Origin: Bacteroidetes bacterium GWF2_35_48
Lineage (GTDB): Bacteria > Bacteroidota > Bacteroidia > Bacteroidales > GWF2-35-48
Direction of reading: 5' to 3'
DNA length: 64,000 nt
NCBI GenBank assembly: GCA_001769125.1
Contig: MEOG01000008.1
Location: 40,050 to 104,049, forward strand
Numbering within the stretch: the stretch's first letter is position 1; each line of letters starts with the position of its first letter. Made by a program: the position numbers and the translations under genes. Below, piece by piece: positions 27,210 through 35,821 of this stretch. The notes below the pieces were generated by a model. The model did not search any database, was not told the origin of the DNA, and saw nothing but the letters and a program-made list of their open reading frames with translations.

Positions 27210-27234
27210 TAAGAAATTATTTTATAAAAATTTT

Positions 27235-27477
27235 ATGGAACAATTATTAATTAATATTGGATCACAAAATGACGCTATGTTTTTAATTCGATTGCTGAAA
27301 TCTTTAAATTTTGTAAGCAGCATAAAAACAATAAAAAACAATGAACAAACAAAAGCGCTTCCTATAACAAATTTTACCACAAAAGATGCTTTTTGGGATA
27401 CTTTTGGAACGGGAGAAAAAACGGAGATCAGCATTAAATATATAAAAGAAAATGCATGGCGGAAAACACAATTGTAA
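27235..27477 (+). CDS. putative antitoxin of a PIN-domain toxin pair
   Basis: 80 residues, with no signal peptide. The N-terminal half (MEQLLINIGSQNDAMFLIRLLKSLNF) could be a small dimerisation domain, and the C-terminal half (ISIKYIKENAWRKTQL) the tail that wraps the toxin. I do not recognise a named antitoxin family. The assignment rests on position: its 3' end overlaps the PIN toxin start by 22 bases, the usual translationally coupled order. It should neutralise the toxin and repress its own promoter. Confidence 0.75.
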   Translation: MEQLLINIGSQNDAMFLIRLLKSLNFVSSIKTIKNNEQTKALPITNFTTKDAFWDTFGTGEKTEISIKYIKENAWRKTQL

Positions 27478-27842
27478 TACTTGATACCAACATAATAATT
27501 GAGTTGTATAAAGGAAACTCCAATATCAGGCATATATGCGAAAAAATCGGGGAGCACAATCTTTATATTAGTGAGATTTCGGTTGCTGAATTTTATTTTG
27601 GTGCATTGAATAAAAAAGAAATTCCATTTATTAAAAAACATTTGGATAAATTTCCATGGATACCCATAAATGAAGAGATATCTGGCATTTTTACCAAATT
27701 TATGATTGAATACAGCCTTAGCCATAAACCATTTATTGGTGATATGTTGATTGCAGCTACAGCTATTTATTATGATGTTCATGTATATACTTTAAATATT
27801 AAAGATTTTCGATTTATTAAAGGGATTAAACTGTATTCTTAA
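27456..27842 (+). CDS. PIN-domain ribonuclease toxin, VapC-like
   Basis: 128 residues, typical length. Acidic PIN residues are in place: Asp in VILDTNIIIELY near the N-terminus, Glu in ISEISVAEFYFGAL, Asp in PFIGDMLIAATA, and the late acidic position in TLNIKDFRFIKGI. Such proteins are magnesium-dependent RNases cutting tRNA or rRNA when released from the antitoxin. It overlaps the upstream antitoxin gene, so translation is coupled. The pair appears intact, unlike the second pair about 2 kb away. Confidence 0.92.
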   Translation: MAENTIVILDTNIIIELYKGNSNIRHICEKIGEHNLYISEISVAEFYFGALNKKEIPFIKKHLDKFPWIPINEEISGIFTKFMIEYSLSHKPFIGDMLIAATAIYYDVHVYTLNIKDFRFIKGIKLYS

Positions 27843-27877
27843 TTTTTGTTTTCTGACGTTTCTTTAATTTTTGTTTC

Positions 27878-28054
27878 CTATTCTGATTTTATTATACTTG
27901 TATCGTTTATCTGCACTGCTTCTGCCCTCTGATACAAACCGCTATAAGTAGTACAATTTGCTTCCAAATACTTGTAGCCGTATTTCTCTATCTGAACCTC
28001 ATTGTTTTGCTCATTTGCTTCGTTTACGAAAAACAAAAAATTATCGTTTGCATA
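27878..28054 (-). pseudogene. remnant of a FISUMP gene
   Basis: In the frame following the stop of the 28055-29347 gene, the minus strand reads on into EANCTTYSGLYQRAEAV, which matches the FISUMP segment EANCTTYGGLYQWASAM of the intact paralogs, and ends at a stop at 27878-27880. About 58 codons remain with no start. It is probably the leftover of another copy lost by recombination between paralogs. Confidence 0.65.
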
Positions 28055-29347
28055 TTAATTTTGAAGACAGCGAATCGAATTCCCACGAGTCTTATTGTTC
28101 CAAGTCCTGGATGACTGTATGTAGGTCGGGTACAAGTACCTGAGCCATGCAAACGAGGCAGAGTACTCCGTAACTGTATGGAAGGTGGCGTGTGTGCCTA
28201 TACTGAAGGAGTTACCGCCGGTGGAGTAACCAGCAGGCAATGCAGAAAAGTTACTGGTATTTGTACCGTCCCAGGCAGGGCTGCTGCTGCTCGTTACTTT
28301 CATTTTGTCGCCAGGACCTACGCCCGCCACGGTTGAACCACGCCAACTCTCTATAGTTTGAAAACTTGCCAAAGTAGTAGTGCCTGTAGGAGCAATGGTA
28401 TTTTCGATACAATATTCATAACGGCTAAATTCCAAATCGGTAGGTATATGATAACCGGCAGGGCATATACCCTGTATGCCGCTACCACCACAAGGGTCAC
28501 AATTTGGCAGCCCTGCACCATATTGCAATGCTGAATTAGCAGTACTGGGTAAATTCATAGCAGATGCCCACTGGTACAAACCGCCATAAGTTGTACAGTT
28601 TGCCTCTACATCATTGTAACACCATTTTTGACCGGCAGCCTGAGTTACTGATTGATTTACTCTTGTCCCTGTATTCATATTGGCTATTGCCCAAACTTGT
28701 GAACCGCAAATTGGAACGCAGGCACTTGTGGTAACTGTTATAGAATTAGAATTAGCACTTGTGCCACAAGTATTATTTGCTCGGATTCTATAGTAATAAG
28801 TAGTTCCCCCACAGGTCAGTCCTGTTACATTGTAAGTGGTTACATTACCCACACTCAAATTCTGATAACCGCTAACAAAAGAAGAAAAGCTACTATTGGT
28901 TGAAACATCTAAAAAATATTCTGTTGCAGCGCCTGAAGCTGTCCAGTTAGTGTAAAAAGAAGTACTCGTTATACTGCTGGCAGCTGTTGCAGTAAAAGTC
29001 CCCGGCAGTTGACAATTGATGCAAGCTACAGGAATCCATTGTGAGGTACTGGTGTAGTAAGCCTCAAAGCATTTTGTTGTAGTATTAAAAATAAACAAAG
29101 AATTTGCAGGGCTTGATATCAAATCACGCTCAGCAGTTGTCATGCGGGGGCATAAAAACCCCTTACTTGTACTGCTTACATCGAGAATTGCAGAGTTATC
29201 TGCTACTGCACCGGTTGCGTTAATGGCGGTTCCCTGCGCCTTGATATGTTGCGACGAAAGCATAACTATAAAAACAACAAGCATTGTTATTATAGTTTGA
29301 ACTTTTTCAACAAGTCCATTTTTTAATTTATTTTGATTATTTTTCAT
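28055..29347 (-). CDS. secreted fibronectin III / FISUMP-domain protein
   Basis: 430 residues from the start at 29347 (MKNNQNKLKNG), preferred over a longer frame that runs into the divergent promoter. Signal peptide ends near QHIKAQ. The conserved N-terminal block GTAINATGAVADNSAILD to FNTTTKCFEAYYTS is shared with the 30223 and 35822 genes. A fibronectin III-like domain (about residues 115-205, YYYRIRANNTCGTS) and a FISUMP domain (PAGYHIPTDLEFSRYEYC, ending IRCLQN) follow. FISUMP (Fibrobacter succinogenes major paralogous) domains occur on secreted proteins of unknown role, probably in surface or extracellular binding. There is no sorting tail, so export by another route or a cryptic signal is possible. 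Confidence 0.88.
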   Translation of the reverse strand: MKNNQNKLKNGLVEKVQTIITMLVVFIVMLSSQHIKAQGTAINATGAVADNSAILDVSSTSKGFLCPRMTTAERDLISSPANSLFIFNTTTKCFEAYYTSTSQWIPVACINCQLPGTFTATAASSITSTSFYTNWTASGAATEYFLDVSTNSSFSSFVSGYQNLSVGNVTTYNVTGLTCGGTTYYYRIRANNTCGTSANSNSITVTTSACVPICGSQVWAIANMNTGTRVNQSVTQAAGQKWCYNDVEANCTTYGGLYQWASAMNLPSTANSALQYGAGLPNCDPCGGSGIQGICPAGYHIPTDLEFSRYEYCIENTIAPTGTTTLASFQTIESWRGSTVAGVGPGDKMKVTSSSSPAWDGTNTSNFSALPAGYSTGGNSFSIGTHATFHTVTEYSASFAWLRYLYPTYIQSSRTWNNKTRGNSIRCLQN

Positions 29348-29366
29348 GTTATTTTTTGTATTTTTG
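29332..29366 (+). promoter_or_regulatory. promoter of the second toxin-antitoxin pair
   Basis: TTTG at 29332-29335, 23 bases, TATTTTTG at 29359-29366; antitoxin ATG at 29379. It overlaps the 5' end of the divergent FISUMP gene. Confidence 0.5.
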
Positions 29367-29378
29367 TGAAAAAAAACT

Positions 29379-29612
29379 ATGTATAGACAAATTATAATTC
29401 CCACCAGCAATAGCTTTTTGCTGAATCTTCCTTCCGAGTTCGCAGGTCAGCAGGTAGAAGTTATTGCTTTTCCTGTTGGCGAAAACACGAGCATTGAGGA
29501 GCAATCCCAAAATGTTAAATATTCGTGGACCCTTGCACAAAAGTTTTTCATGAAAAATGCCGTAGATTTTGGTAAAATAGAGAAATGGACACGCGAGGAC
29601 TTGTATGAGTAA
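29379..29612 (+). CDS. antitoxin of the broken second PIN pair
   Basis: 77 residues. The start MYRQIIIPTSNSFLLNLPSEFAGQQVEVIAF resembles a small swapped-hairpin (AbrB-like) DNA-binding domain, and the tail WTREDLYE is the toxin-binding part expected of VapB-like antitoxins. The gene's last codons overlap the toxin ATG at 29605 (ATGAGTAA), the usual coupled arrangement. The antitoxin is intact although its toxin is broken. Confidence 0.75.
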   Translation: MYRQIIIPTSNSFLLNLPSEFAGQQVEVIAFPVGENTSIEEQSQNVKYSWTLAQKFFMKNAVDFGKIEKWTREDLYE

Positions 29613-30129
29613 TATTTTTATTGATATACTTCGACTACATGAATTTTTGAAAACTGGAAAATTCATGTGCTCAGCATAACCGGCTTCTAAATATTTTTTC
29701 ATTCGAAAATATATTAAGAATCGGTATAGTAATATTTGCGTGTATGCTTTTGATAAAAGTGTGCATGAAAAACAGCAGAAAGCTTTTGATTTGTTGAAAA
29801 ATCGTCCTGTAATAAGTTCACAAGTTATTATAGAAACGCATAATGCTTGTTTTAGGAAATTAAAACTACAACAACCGGTTTGCGAAGAAACAGTTTTACT
29901 TCTCACAGATATATGCCACGTTGTTGAAATTAAACATACCACCATTCGTACAGCTATTGTTTTAAAAAGAAAATATTGTTTTTCTTTTCTTGACTCCTTG
30001 ATTATTGCAACTGCACTTGATAGCAAGTGCACTATTTTATATTCTGAAGATATGCACCACGAACAAATTATCGAAAACCCCGAAAAGAACGGGGCAAGAA
30101 CACTTACCATTATTAATCCTTTTGTTTAA
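29605..30129 (+). pseudogene. PIN-domain toxin interrupted by a 102-base palindromic insertion
   Basis: The gene starts MSNIFID at 29605, then hits inserted DNA with an in-frame TAA at 29677-29679, and resumes at 29731 with NICVYAFDKSVHEKQ. Joined, this reads MSNIFID-(T)-NICVYAFDK, the normal PIN start with its catalytic Asp. The rest is a good PIN domain: Glu in VIIETHNACF, Asp in FLDSLIIATAL, and late YSEDMHH. The insertion is a multiple of three but brings a stop, and separates the first Asp from the domain, so no active toxin is expected. A restart at GTG 29740 would lack the catalytic Asp. Confidence 0.85.
29626..29728. mobile_element. nested palindromic insertion without genes
   Basis: About 102 bases. 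It begins CTTCGACTAC, is interrupted by a perfect 11-bp hairpin ACATGAATTTT / AAAATTCATGT (29637-29647 and 29658-29668), continues GCTCAGCATAACC, and ends in a second imperfect hairpin (about 29677-29726, ACCG...CGGT). The outer parts CTTCGACTAC + GCTCAGC match the palindromic core in the TlpA-like gene, so one element seems to sit inside another. Confidence 0.75.
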
Positions 30130-30222
30130 TTTGTGCTTTCTTAATATTTTTCAATTCTTTTTTTTTAACCCAACACTCGGTATTCCAGCAACTCCAAATT
30201 ATAAACGAGTGCATTTTGAATA

Positions 30223-31458
30223 TTAATTCTGAAGGCAGCGAACTGAAAATCCGTTTGTTTTACTGTTTTTATTCCGGAACGAACCAATGAAGCCTATGCA
30301 CAAACTCCTGTACCAAGCATTCGAGGCATCAAATTCAGTAGTTGTCCTGAAGTATGTGTACGTGCCCATGTCGAAAGACGTGCTACTGGAGATATAACCC
30401 GTAGGTAAAGCTGAAAAGCCGCTGGTATTTGTGCCATCCCAAGCAGGGCTGTTACTGCTCGTTACTTTCATCTTTGCTCCGGGACCAACACCTGCAATAG
30501 TAGAACCTCGCCAACTACCCGATGTTGTTTGAAAAGTTGCAAGCGTAGTGTTTCCGGTGGGTGCAATATTGTTTTCTATACAATATTCATAACGACTCCA
30601 CTCCAAATCGGTAGGTATGTGGTAACCGGCAGGGCAAATACCTTGAATACCTCCAGAGCCACAAGGGTCGCAAGTTTGCCAAGCACCACCTTGCAAAGTT
30701 GAATTAGCAGTACTCGGTAAATTCATGGCAGATGCCCATTGGTATAAACCACCGTAAGTGGTACAATTAGCCACTACATTGTTATAACACCATTTTTGCC
30801 CTGCAGCCTGTGTTGTTGCCTGAGTTACCTGTGTCCCTGTATTCATATTGGCTGCCATCCATACTTGTGGTGTGGCACAGTCACAAGAACCTACAACAAC
30901 TGTAATGGGGTTGGAATTTGAACTTGTACCGCATACATTATTAGCTCTTACTCTATAATAATAAGTTCCCCCGCATGGCAGTCCTGTTACATTGTAAGTA
31001 ATAACATTTCCCACAGGCAGGTTATTAAAACCAGTTACAAACGAAGCAAAAGTTGAGCTTGTAGAAACATCGAGATAATAGGTAGTAGCACCGGCGGAGG
31101 CATTCCAGTTGGCAGAAAAAGAAGTTCCTGTTACACTAGTTGCGGCAGTTGCGATAAAAGCGCCTGGAAGCTGGCATCCCAGACAATTAAGGCTATGCCA
31201 TTGGCTTGTAGATGTACTAAAAGCTTCAAAGCATTGGGTGGTAGTGTTAAAAATAAAAAGAGAATTAGCGGGTGCGGCTATTCCATCTCGTTGTGCTGTG
31301 GTCATACGCGGGAACAAAAGCCCCTTTGTTGTACTTATAATATCCAGCATGGAAGAATTATCTGGATTAGCTCCGGTTGAACTTATACTGGTTCCTTGTG
31401 CTGCTAAAAAATAAGGAAGGATAACCAGCATAATAAATATTAAAAAATAATTTTTCAT
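30223..31458 (-). CDS. secreted fibronectin III / FISUMP-domain protein, paralog
   Basis: 411 residues. Signal peptide MKNYFLIFIMLVILPYFLAA. It has the same layout as the 28055-29347 product: N-terminal block with GTSISSTGANPDNSSMLDI and TTQCFEAFSTSTSQWHS, fibronectin III-like domain with YYYRVRANNVCGTS, and FISUMP domain with GIQGICPAGYHIPTDLEWSRYEYC, ending VRCLQN. Long stretches are nearly identical between the two at protein level, suggesting recent duplication or conversion. The second toxin-antitoxin pair lies between them on the other strand. Role unknown, surface or extracellular location inferred. Confidence 0.88.
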   Translation of the reverse strand: MKNYFLIFIMLVILPYFLAAQGTSISSTGANPDNSSMLDIISTTKGLLFPRMTTAQRDGIAAPANSLFIFNTTTQCFEAFSTSTSQWHSLNCLGCQLPGAFIATAATSVTGTSFSANWNASAGATTYYLDVSTSSTFASFVTGFNNLPVGNVITYNVTGLPCGGTYYYRVRANNVCGTSSNSNPITVVVGSCDCATPQVWMAANMNTGTQVTQATTQAAGQKWCYNNVVANCTTYGGLYQWASAMNLPSTANSTLQGGAWQTCDPCGSGGIQGICPAGYHIPTDLEWSRYEYCIENNIAPTGNTTLATFQTTSGSWRGSTIAGVGPGAKMKVTSSNSPAWDGTNTSGFSALPTGYISSSTSFDMGTYTYFRTTTEFDASNAWYRSLCIGFIGSFRNKNSKTNGFSVRCLQN

Positions 31459-31497
31459 ATAAAATTTATTTATTTAGAATTCTGTTTTTATTTCACT

Positions 31498-31694
31498 ATT
31501 GTCCGGAAAAATTTTATCATTTAGGTCAAGCTTGTTATTACAACACGTTTTATAAACAGTACGTCACTACCTGCCAGACAACAGGCTGGCGTGACTTAAT
31601 AACAAAGGAACTCCGTAGGAGTGAACTGTTTATAAAAACGTACACAATCAAACAAATAAGCTCCGTAGGAGCGCCCTGTTTTTTGTCAGACAAT
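31498..31694. repeat. palindromic hairpin-array element, copy A
   Basis: Ends ATTGTCCGGAAAA and GTCAGACAAT are an imperfect inverted pair. Inside are a nested GTCAC-GCCAG / CTGGC-GTGAC stem and two CTCCGTAGGAG hairpins (about 31610 and 31662), the second followed by CGCCCTGTTTT. The 31459-32098 gap contains this element, its neighbour copy B, and AT-rich DNA between; no gene. Confidence 0.8.
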
Positions 31695-31842
31695 AATGTT
31701 TTTATTTATATTATATCTTATCTCACTTGATAAATACTTCATCAAGCTTTATTAATATGGCAAGCCATCGCTCAGGCATCCGTTAATAAAGAATCTCTTA
31801 CCATATTATTTTAAAGTGAGAAATATTTATTACTATTCATTG

Positions 31843-32089
31843 TTGTCCGATAAAAATTTATAATTCAAGTTAAACATGTCACTATAACTCATTTTGATGA
31901 CAGGGCGCTCCTATGGAGCTTCTTTTTATTAATAAATTAATTTTCCCATAAACAGTTCGTCCCTCAGGGACTTAAAATTAAGGAACTCCACCCACCTACT
32001 GGTCGGCAAGTAGGAGTGACCTGTTTATAACAATGAAAAATCTCCAAAACTAAAGCTCCATAGGAGCGCCCTGTTTATTTATCGGACAA
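31843..32089. repeat. palindromic hairpin-array element, copy B
   Basis: Perfect 12-base ends TTGTCCGATAAA (31843-31854) and TTTATCGGACAA (32078-32089). Inside: CTCCTATGGAG near 31909, GTCCCTCAGGGAC at 31959-31971, a GTCGGCAAGTAGGAGTG stretch, and GCTCCATAGGAGCGCCCTG near the right end, inverted relative to the ACAGGGCGCTCC near the left. It has the shape of a MITE but no transposase is near. Confidence 0.85.
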
Positions 32090-32098
32090 TTGTGATTA

Positions 32099-34186
32099 TT
32101 ATTTATTAATAACCATGTTTGTTTTCGATTGATTGTAATTATTCATTTCTGTTTTTAAAATTTTCATATCTGCTTTTAGTAATGTATTTTCTTTTTTCAT
32201 ATCTGTTTTTAACAATGAATTTTCATTTTTTAATTCTTTAATAGCTTCAATGAGCAAGGCAACAATTTTAGAGTATTCAACAGATTTATACCCGTTATTG
32301 TCAGTATGCACAACCTCAGGAATAATGCTTTCAATTTCCTGGGCTATTAATCCCATTTGTTTTGAAGAATCAAATTGATTCGCAAATTCTTCTGTTTTCC
32401 AGTTGTAATATACACCCCGTAATTGTTGTACTTTATTTAGTGCATTTTGAATCGTTACTATGTCTTTTTTATATCTGATATCAGATGTTTCGTTCATATT
32501 AGAAGTTATTACCCTGCCAGCTACCTGCAATTTACAGGACGCAGATGGAGTTGAAGTACCTATGCCAACACTTGTTCCATCATCAAAAATCTGACTGCAA
32601 GTTATGGCTGTAGTACCCGACATTTTAGGAATATAATTTGCGCCGGAACCACATGTACCTGTAATCGTTCCTGACGTTGGTGTTGACCAGACAGGTGTTC
32701 CTGTTCCGTTACTAGTTAACACTTGACCTGTTGTTCCTGCTGCTGTAAAATCATAAGCAGTGCCATTGCTGAAACAAATTGTTCCGGCTGCCCCGATTGT
32801 TGTTGCATTTGTACCACCGTTTGCAATAGATAGAGTACCTGTAACAGCATTGGAAGATGCAAGGTTTATAGTACCAAAACCTAAAGCTGTTCCACTTCTG
32901 CGAAAAACCTGAAAGTCAGATGTAGCTTCAATGTCTGTTGGTGCTGCAACTGCATTTGTTGCATTTCCTTTTACCGACAAAGCAGCCATATTTGCCATAC
33001 TGATAGTGCCTGTTCCGGTAATTGTACCACCGGTTAAGCCTGTTCCTGTAGCAACAGAAGTAACAGTGCCCCCTGAATTATTATCTGTTGATGATATTGT
33101 TACAGTATTTCCTGCTTTTGTAACTGTTGTTGCCCCTGTTCCAGTAAAATTTATAATAGTACCACTTGTTACGTTTGAGCCATTTGCTCCTGAGCCTTGT
33201 AATGTCCATGAGCTGTAATTATCATAAGCCAAAACAGGAATATCAGCAGCAACCAAAGCCCTGAATGTCGGAATACCTGCAACACCATTAGGAGCAGCAA
33301 AAACATAATTAGCAGGCTGGCTGTTCCATGCCGCTGTTAATGTACCGCTTCCGGTAACAGGCGAATTAGAGACAGTGAATTGCCCGGGCATAGAAAGTCC
33401 TACAGAAGTAACTGTGCCCCCTGTATTATTATCGGTCTGCCATGTTGGAGCATCTGCAACACCATTTGATTTTAAAACAGTTCCAGAGCCTCCTAATCCT
33501 AATTCAATTATTTGTCCTGAACCATTTGAATAAAACACCATCCAATTCGTTGCAGAATGGTCACTTGTTGATGTCATTGTATGCAAACGGGTATGATCTG
33601 TCGCGTGTGTGTGATCTCCCCATGCAACCGTGTTTATCGCAGTACCAAAAGGAATTCCCACGAAGTTGCCCGATAATTGTCCCAGTACACTGTTTGCCCC
33701 AATTGTAAAATCAGTGGGCGCAGCGGCAATTCCTGTATTGTTTCCTTTAATGGTATTTGCAGCCATATTTGCCATGCTAATAGTTCCTGTTCCGGTAATT
33801 GTACCACCGGTTAAGCCTGTTCCAGTGGCTATGGATGTAACAGTTCCATTTCCAGAACCTATTCTTACCCATGAGGGTAAAACCGATGTACCTGCATTGT
33901 AATAAAATCCCAAGCCTTCAGATAAAGATGCATTTATATTATATAAAATCAGACTGTTTGCAGGACTGGTAATTGTTGCAGCATCTGTTAGCGATAGCAG
34001 GTTGATGCGTGGCAGTAATAAGCCTCTGTTCGTATAGGATATATCCAAACCAGCAGAAACGTCAGGGTCAGCCCCTGTTGAATTTATTGAAACACCCTGG
34101 GAATAAGTCATTCTTGATGAAAAGAGAATGATACTTGTTAAAAACAGTATCCACTTTCCTGTATTTTTGAAATTTTTCATTTTCAT
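32099..34186 (-). CDS. secreted fibre-like protein with intramolecular chaperone (peptidase S74) domain
   Basis: 695 residues, signal peptide near residues 1-30. The N-terminal block GVSINSTGADPDVSAGLDI and PANSLILYN is related to that of the FISUMP proteins. The centre (residues about 110-520) is Gly/Thr-rich with repeats such as TSVATGTGLTGGTITGTGTI, expected to form a trimeric beta fibre. Near the C-terminus SDIRYKKDI to KSVEYSKIVALLIEAIKELK is a peptidase S74 domain, which helps trimer folding and then cuts itself off in phage tail spikes. A coiled coil follows. The stop is 4 bases past the next start (ATGA overlap with 34183-35718). Confidence 0.88.
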   Translation of the reverse strand: MKMKNFKNTGKWILFLTSIILFSSRMTYSQGVSINSTGADPDVSAGLDISYTNRGLLLPRINLLSLTDAATITSPANSLILYNINASLSEGLGFYYNAGTSVLPSWVRIGSGNGTVTSIATGTGLTGGTITGTGTISMANMAANTIKGNNTGIAAAPTDFTIGANSVLGQLSGNFVGIPFGTAINTVAWGDHTHATDHTRLHTMTSTSDHSATNWMVFYSNGSGQIIELGLGGSGTVLKSNGVADAPTWQTDNNTGGTVTSVGLSMPGQFTVSNSPVTGSGTLTAAWNSQPANYVFAAPNGVAGIPTFRALVAADIPVLAYDNYSSWTLQGSGANGSNVTSGTIINFTGTGATTVTKAGNTVTISSTDNNSGGTVTSVATGTGLTGGTITGTGTISMANMAALSVKGNATNAVAAPTDIEATSDFQVFRRSGTALGFGTINLASSNAVTGTLSIANGGTNATTIGAAGTICFSNGTAYDFTAAGTTGQVLTSNGTGTPVWSTPTSGTITGTCGSGANYIPKMSGTTAITCSQIFDDGTSVGIGTSTPSASCKLQVAGRVITSNMNETSDIRYKKDIVTIQNALNKVQQLRGVYYNWKTEEFANQFDSSKQMGLIAQEIESIIPEVVHTDNNGYKSVEYSKIVALLIEAIKELKNENSLLKTDMKKENTLLKADMKILKTEMNNYNQSKTNMVINK

Positions 34187-35718
34187 TTTATTAATATCTG
34201 TTTACTGCCTAAATTTTGTCCCGTGTCTGTTTTAATCATAAAAAAATAGAGTGCCGGTGCAAGAAAAGATACATTAATAGGAATATTATTGATTCCTTCG
34301 CTTACTTGTTTTTTATCTTCATATAATATCTGTCCTAGAATATCTGTTATTTCAAAAAACAGAAACGTTTCTTCATTTGATTTAAAAACAATATTAAATG
34401 AGTTGTTCGCGGGATTAGGATACAGTTGTAAATACTCAAATGGCTGCCTGTCGCATGAAACACTGATAATTTCAGAGTAAGAAAAGTTCCCGTCAAAGTC
34501 TGTTTGCTTCAATCTGAAAAATATAGTTTCTGCCACTTGTTGATAAAATGAATAATGATATGGAATAAAAACATTGCTATTACCTGCACCGCTTATATTG
34601 GATGCAAAAGACCAATTTTGCAAATCATCTGTATATTCAAGCGTGAAAAAATTATTATTTGTTTCAGAGGCTGTATTCCAAAATAAATCAATAGATGTAT
34701 TGTTGCAAATTCCCGAAAAATCAAGCAATTCAACAGGCAACGGGTTTTTACCTGTTTTAGAACCGAACGTAATAGGACTGTAACCTGAAAAAGCGACAGA
34801 ATTCGTTATCTGACCACTCGGCCATGTTCCGCTTGCTGTTCCGCCCATGTTATCCCATTGTGAGCCGTTCCAATGAACAAGAGCAAGATCACTTAAAGTA
34901 TCTCCATCATAAGGAGCTTGCTTTTCAATTTCGCTTTTCGTTGCATCTTTCCAGTAGAGCGTTACAGTCGGTGTTTGAGTACCTGCCCCGGTTCTGTCAA
35001 CTAACCAGAATTCTTTACCACTTACATGATCTATTCCGGTGCCCATGCTGCTTCCATCTGCCCATGTGTGTATTCCTAAGGAATCATTGATGTGTTTATA
35101 AGAGTAATGCACAGTGAAATCATTTGTATTACTCCAGGAAGCAATTTGCAAAGGAGCCCAAACAGGAATGCCTGACCGCACATCTCCTGTTTGAAAGGTA
35201 AAGGACGAGCCATTTCCTGTCTTTTTTAATTTTCCGTCTATAAAACAGCTTGCTGAGCCACCGGTTAAAGTTGCAGCAGAAGAAAGGGAAACGATATTCG
35301 CACCTGTATAAAGAATGCCATTTGTAATGTTAAGGTTGTTATTAATGATGATATTTTTCGCTAATTTAATACCATTAGGGTTTATAGACAGATTGTAAAA
35401 AATAAAAGCATCGGATGCAGTTGTTGTTCCTCCAATAATCTGAACAGAACTTGTCCCGAAAAACTGAACAAGTCCATTTCCAAAATCTATTGTTGATGAA
35501 GGTGAATTATTAAGCAAATTTCCTGCAATTTTTAAAACACCGGTAGAAGCAATGGATAGTGCACCAGTGGTTATGTTCGTATAATTACCGGTAACAAAAT
35601 ATGAATTAGCAGAAATTTTTATTGCATTGCCATCATTTACTATTTCCTGAGCATTTGAGCAGGGACTAGCAAACAGAGCTAATAAAAACATAAATAGTAT
35701 TTTAGTATAGATAGTCAT
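34183..35718 (-). CDS. secreted beta-rich protein with type A T9SS sorting domain
   Basis: 511 residues, signal peptide ending FASPCSNAQ. The N-terminal half (residues 25-200) is a repetitive beta region with GNYTNITTGALSIASTG and FYNLSINPNGIKLAKN, similar to the start of the giant Ig-repeat protein. The C-terminal 75 residues (LQLYPNPANNSFNIVF to LGSKQILIK) are a type A sorting domain. It is the first gene of a two-gene unit with the S74 fibre protein, its stop overlapping that gene's start by four bases. Probably a surface protein; partner and ligand unknown. Confidence 0.87.
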   Translation of the reverse strand: MTIYTKILFMFLLALFASPCSNAQEIVNDGNAIKISANSYFVTGNYTNITTGALSIASTGVLKIAGNLLNNSPSSTIDFGNGLVQFFGTSSVQIIGGTTTASDAFIFYNLSINPNGIKLAKNIIINNNLNITNGILYTGANIVSLSSAATLTGGSASCFIDGKLKKTGNGSSFTFQTGDVRSGIPVWAPLQIASWSNTNDFTVHYSYKHINDSLGIHTWADGSSMGTGIDHVSGKEFWLVDRTGAGTQTPTVTLYWKDATKSEIEKQAPYDGDTLSDLALVHWNGSQWDNMGGTASGTWPSGQITNSVAFSGYSPITFGSKTGKNPLPVELLDFSGICNNTSIDLFWNTASETNNNFFTLEYTDDLQNWSFASNISGAGNSNVFIPYHYSFYQQVAETIFFRLKQTDFDGNFSYSEIISVSCDRQPFEYLQLYPNPANNSFNIVFKSNEETFLFFEITDILGQILYEDKKQVSEGINNIPINVSFLAPALYFFMIKTDTGQNLGSKQILIK

Positions 35719-35821
35719 TATTGTGTCTTTTCTTTATTTGAAATATATGTTACTATATTTTAAATTAATTTTAACAACGCTTTGCAATTATTAATATTTA
35801 ATAATCTTTTACATCAAACAC

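Noticed and set aside
27222..27782. 186-codon minus-strand frame opposite the first toxin-antitoxin pair
   Set aside because: It is antisense to an intact PIN toxin and its overlapping antitoxin.
29349..30110. 253-codon minus-strand frame opposite the second toxin-antitoxin pair
   Set aside because: The plus strand encodes recognisable antitoxin and PIN sequences; the minus frame has no family features.
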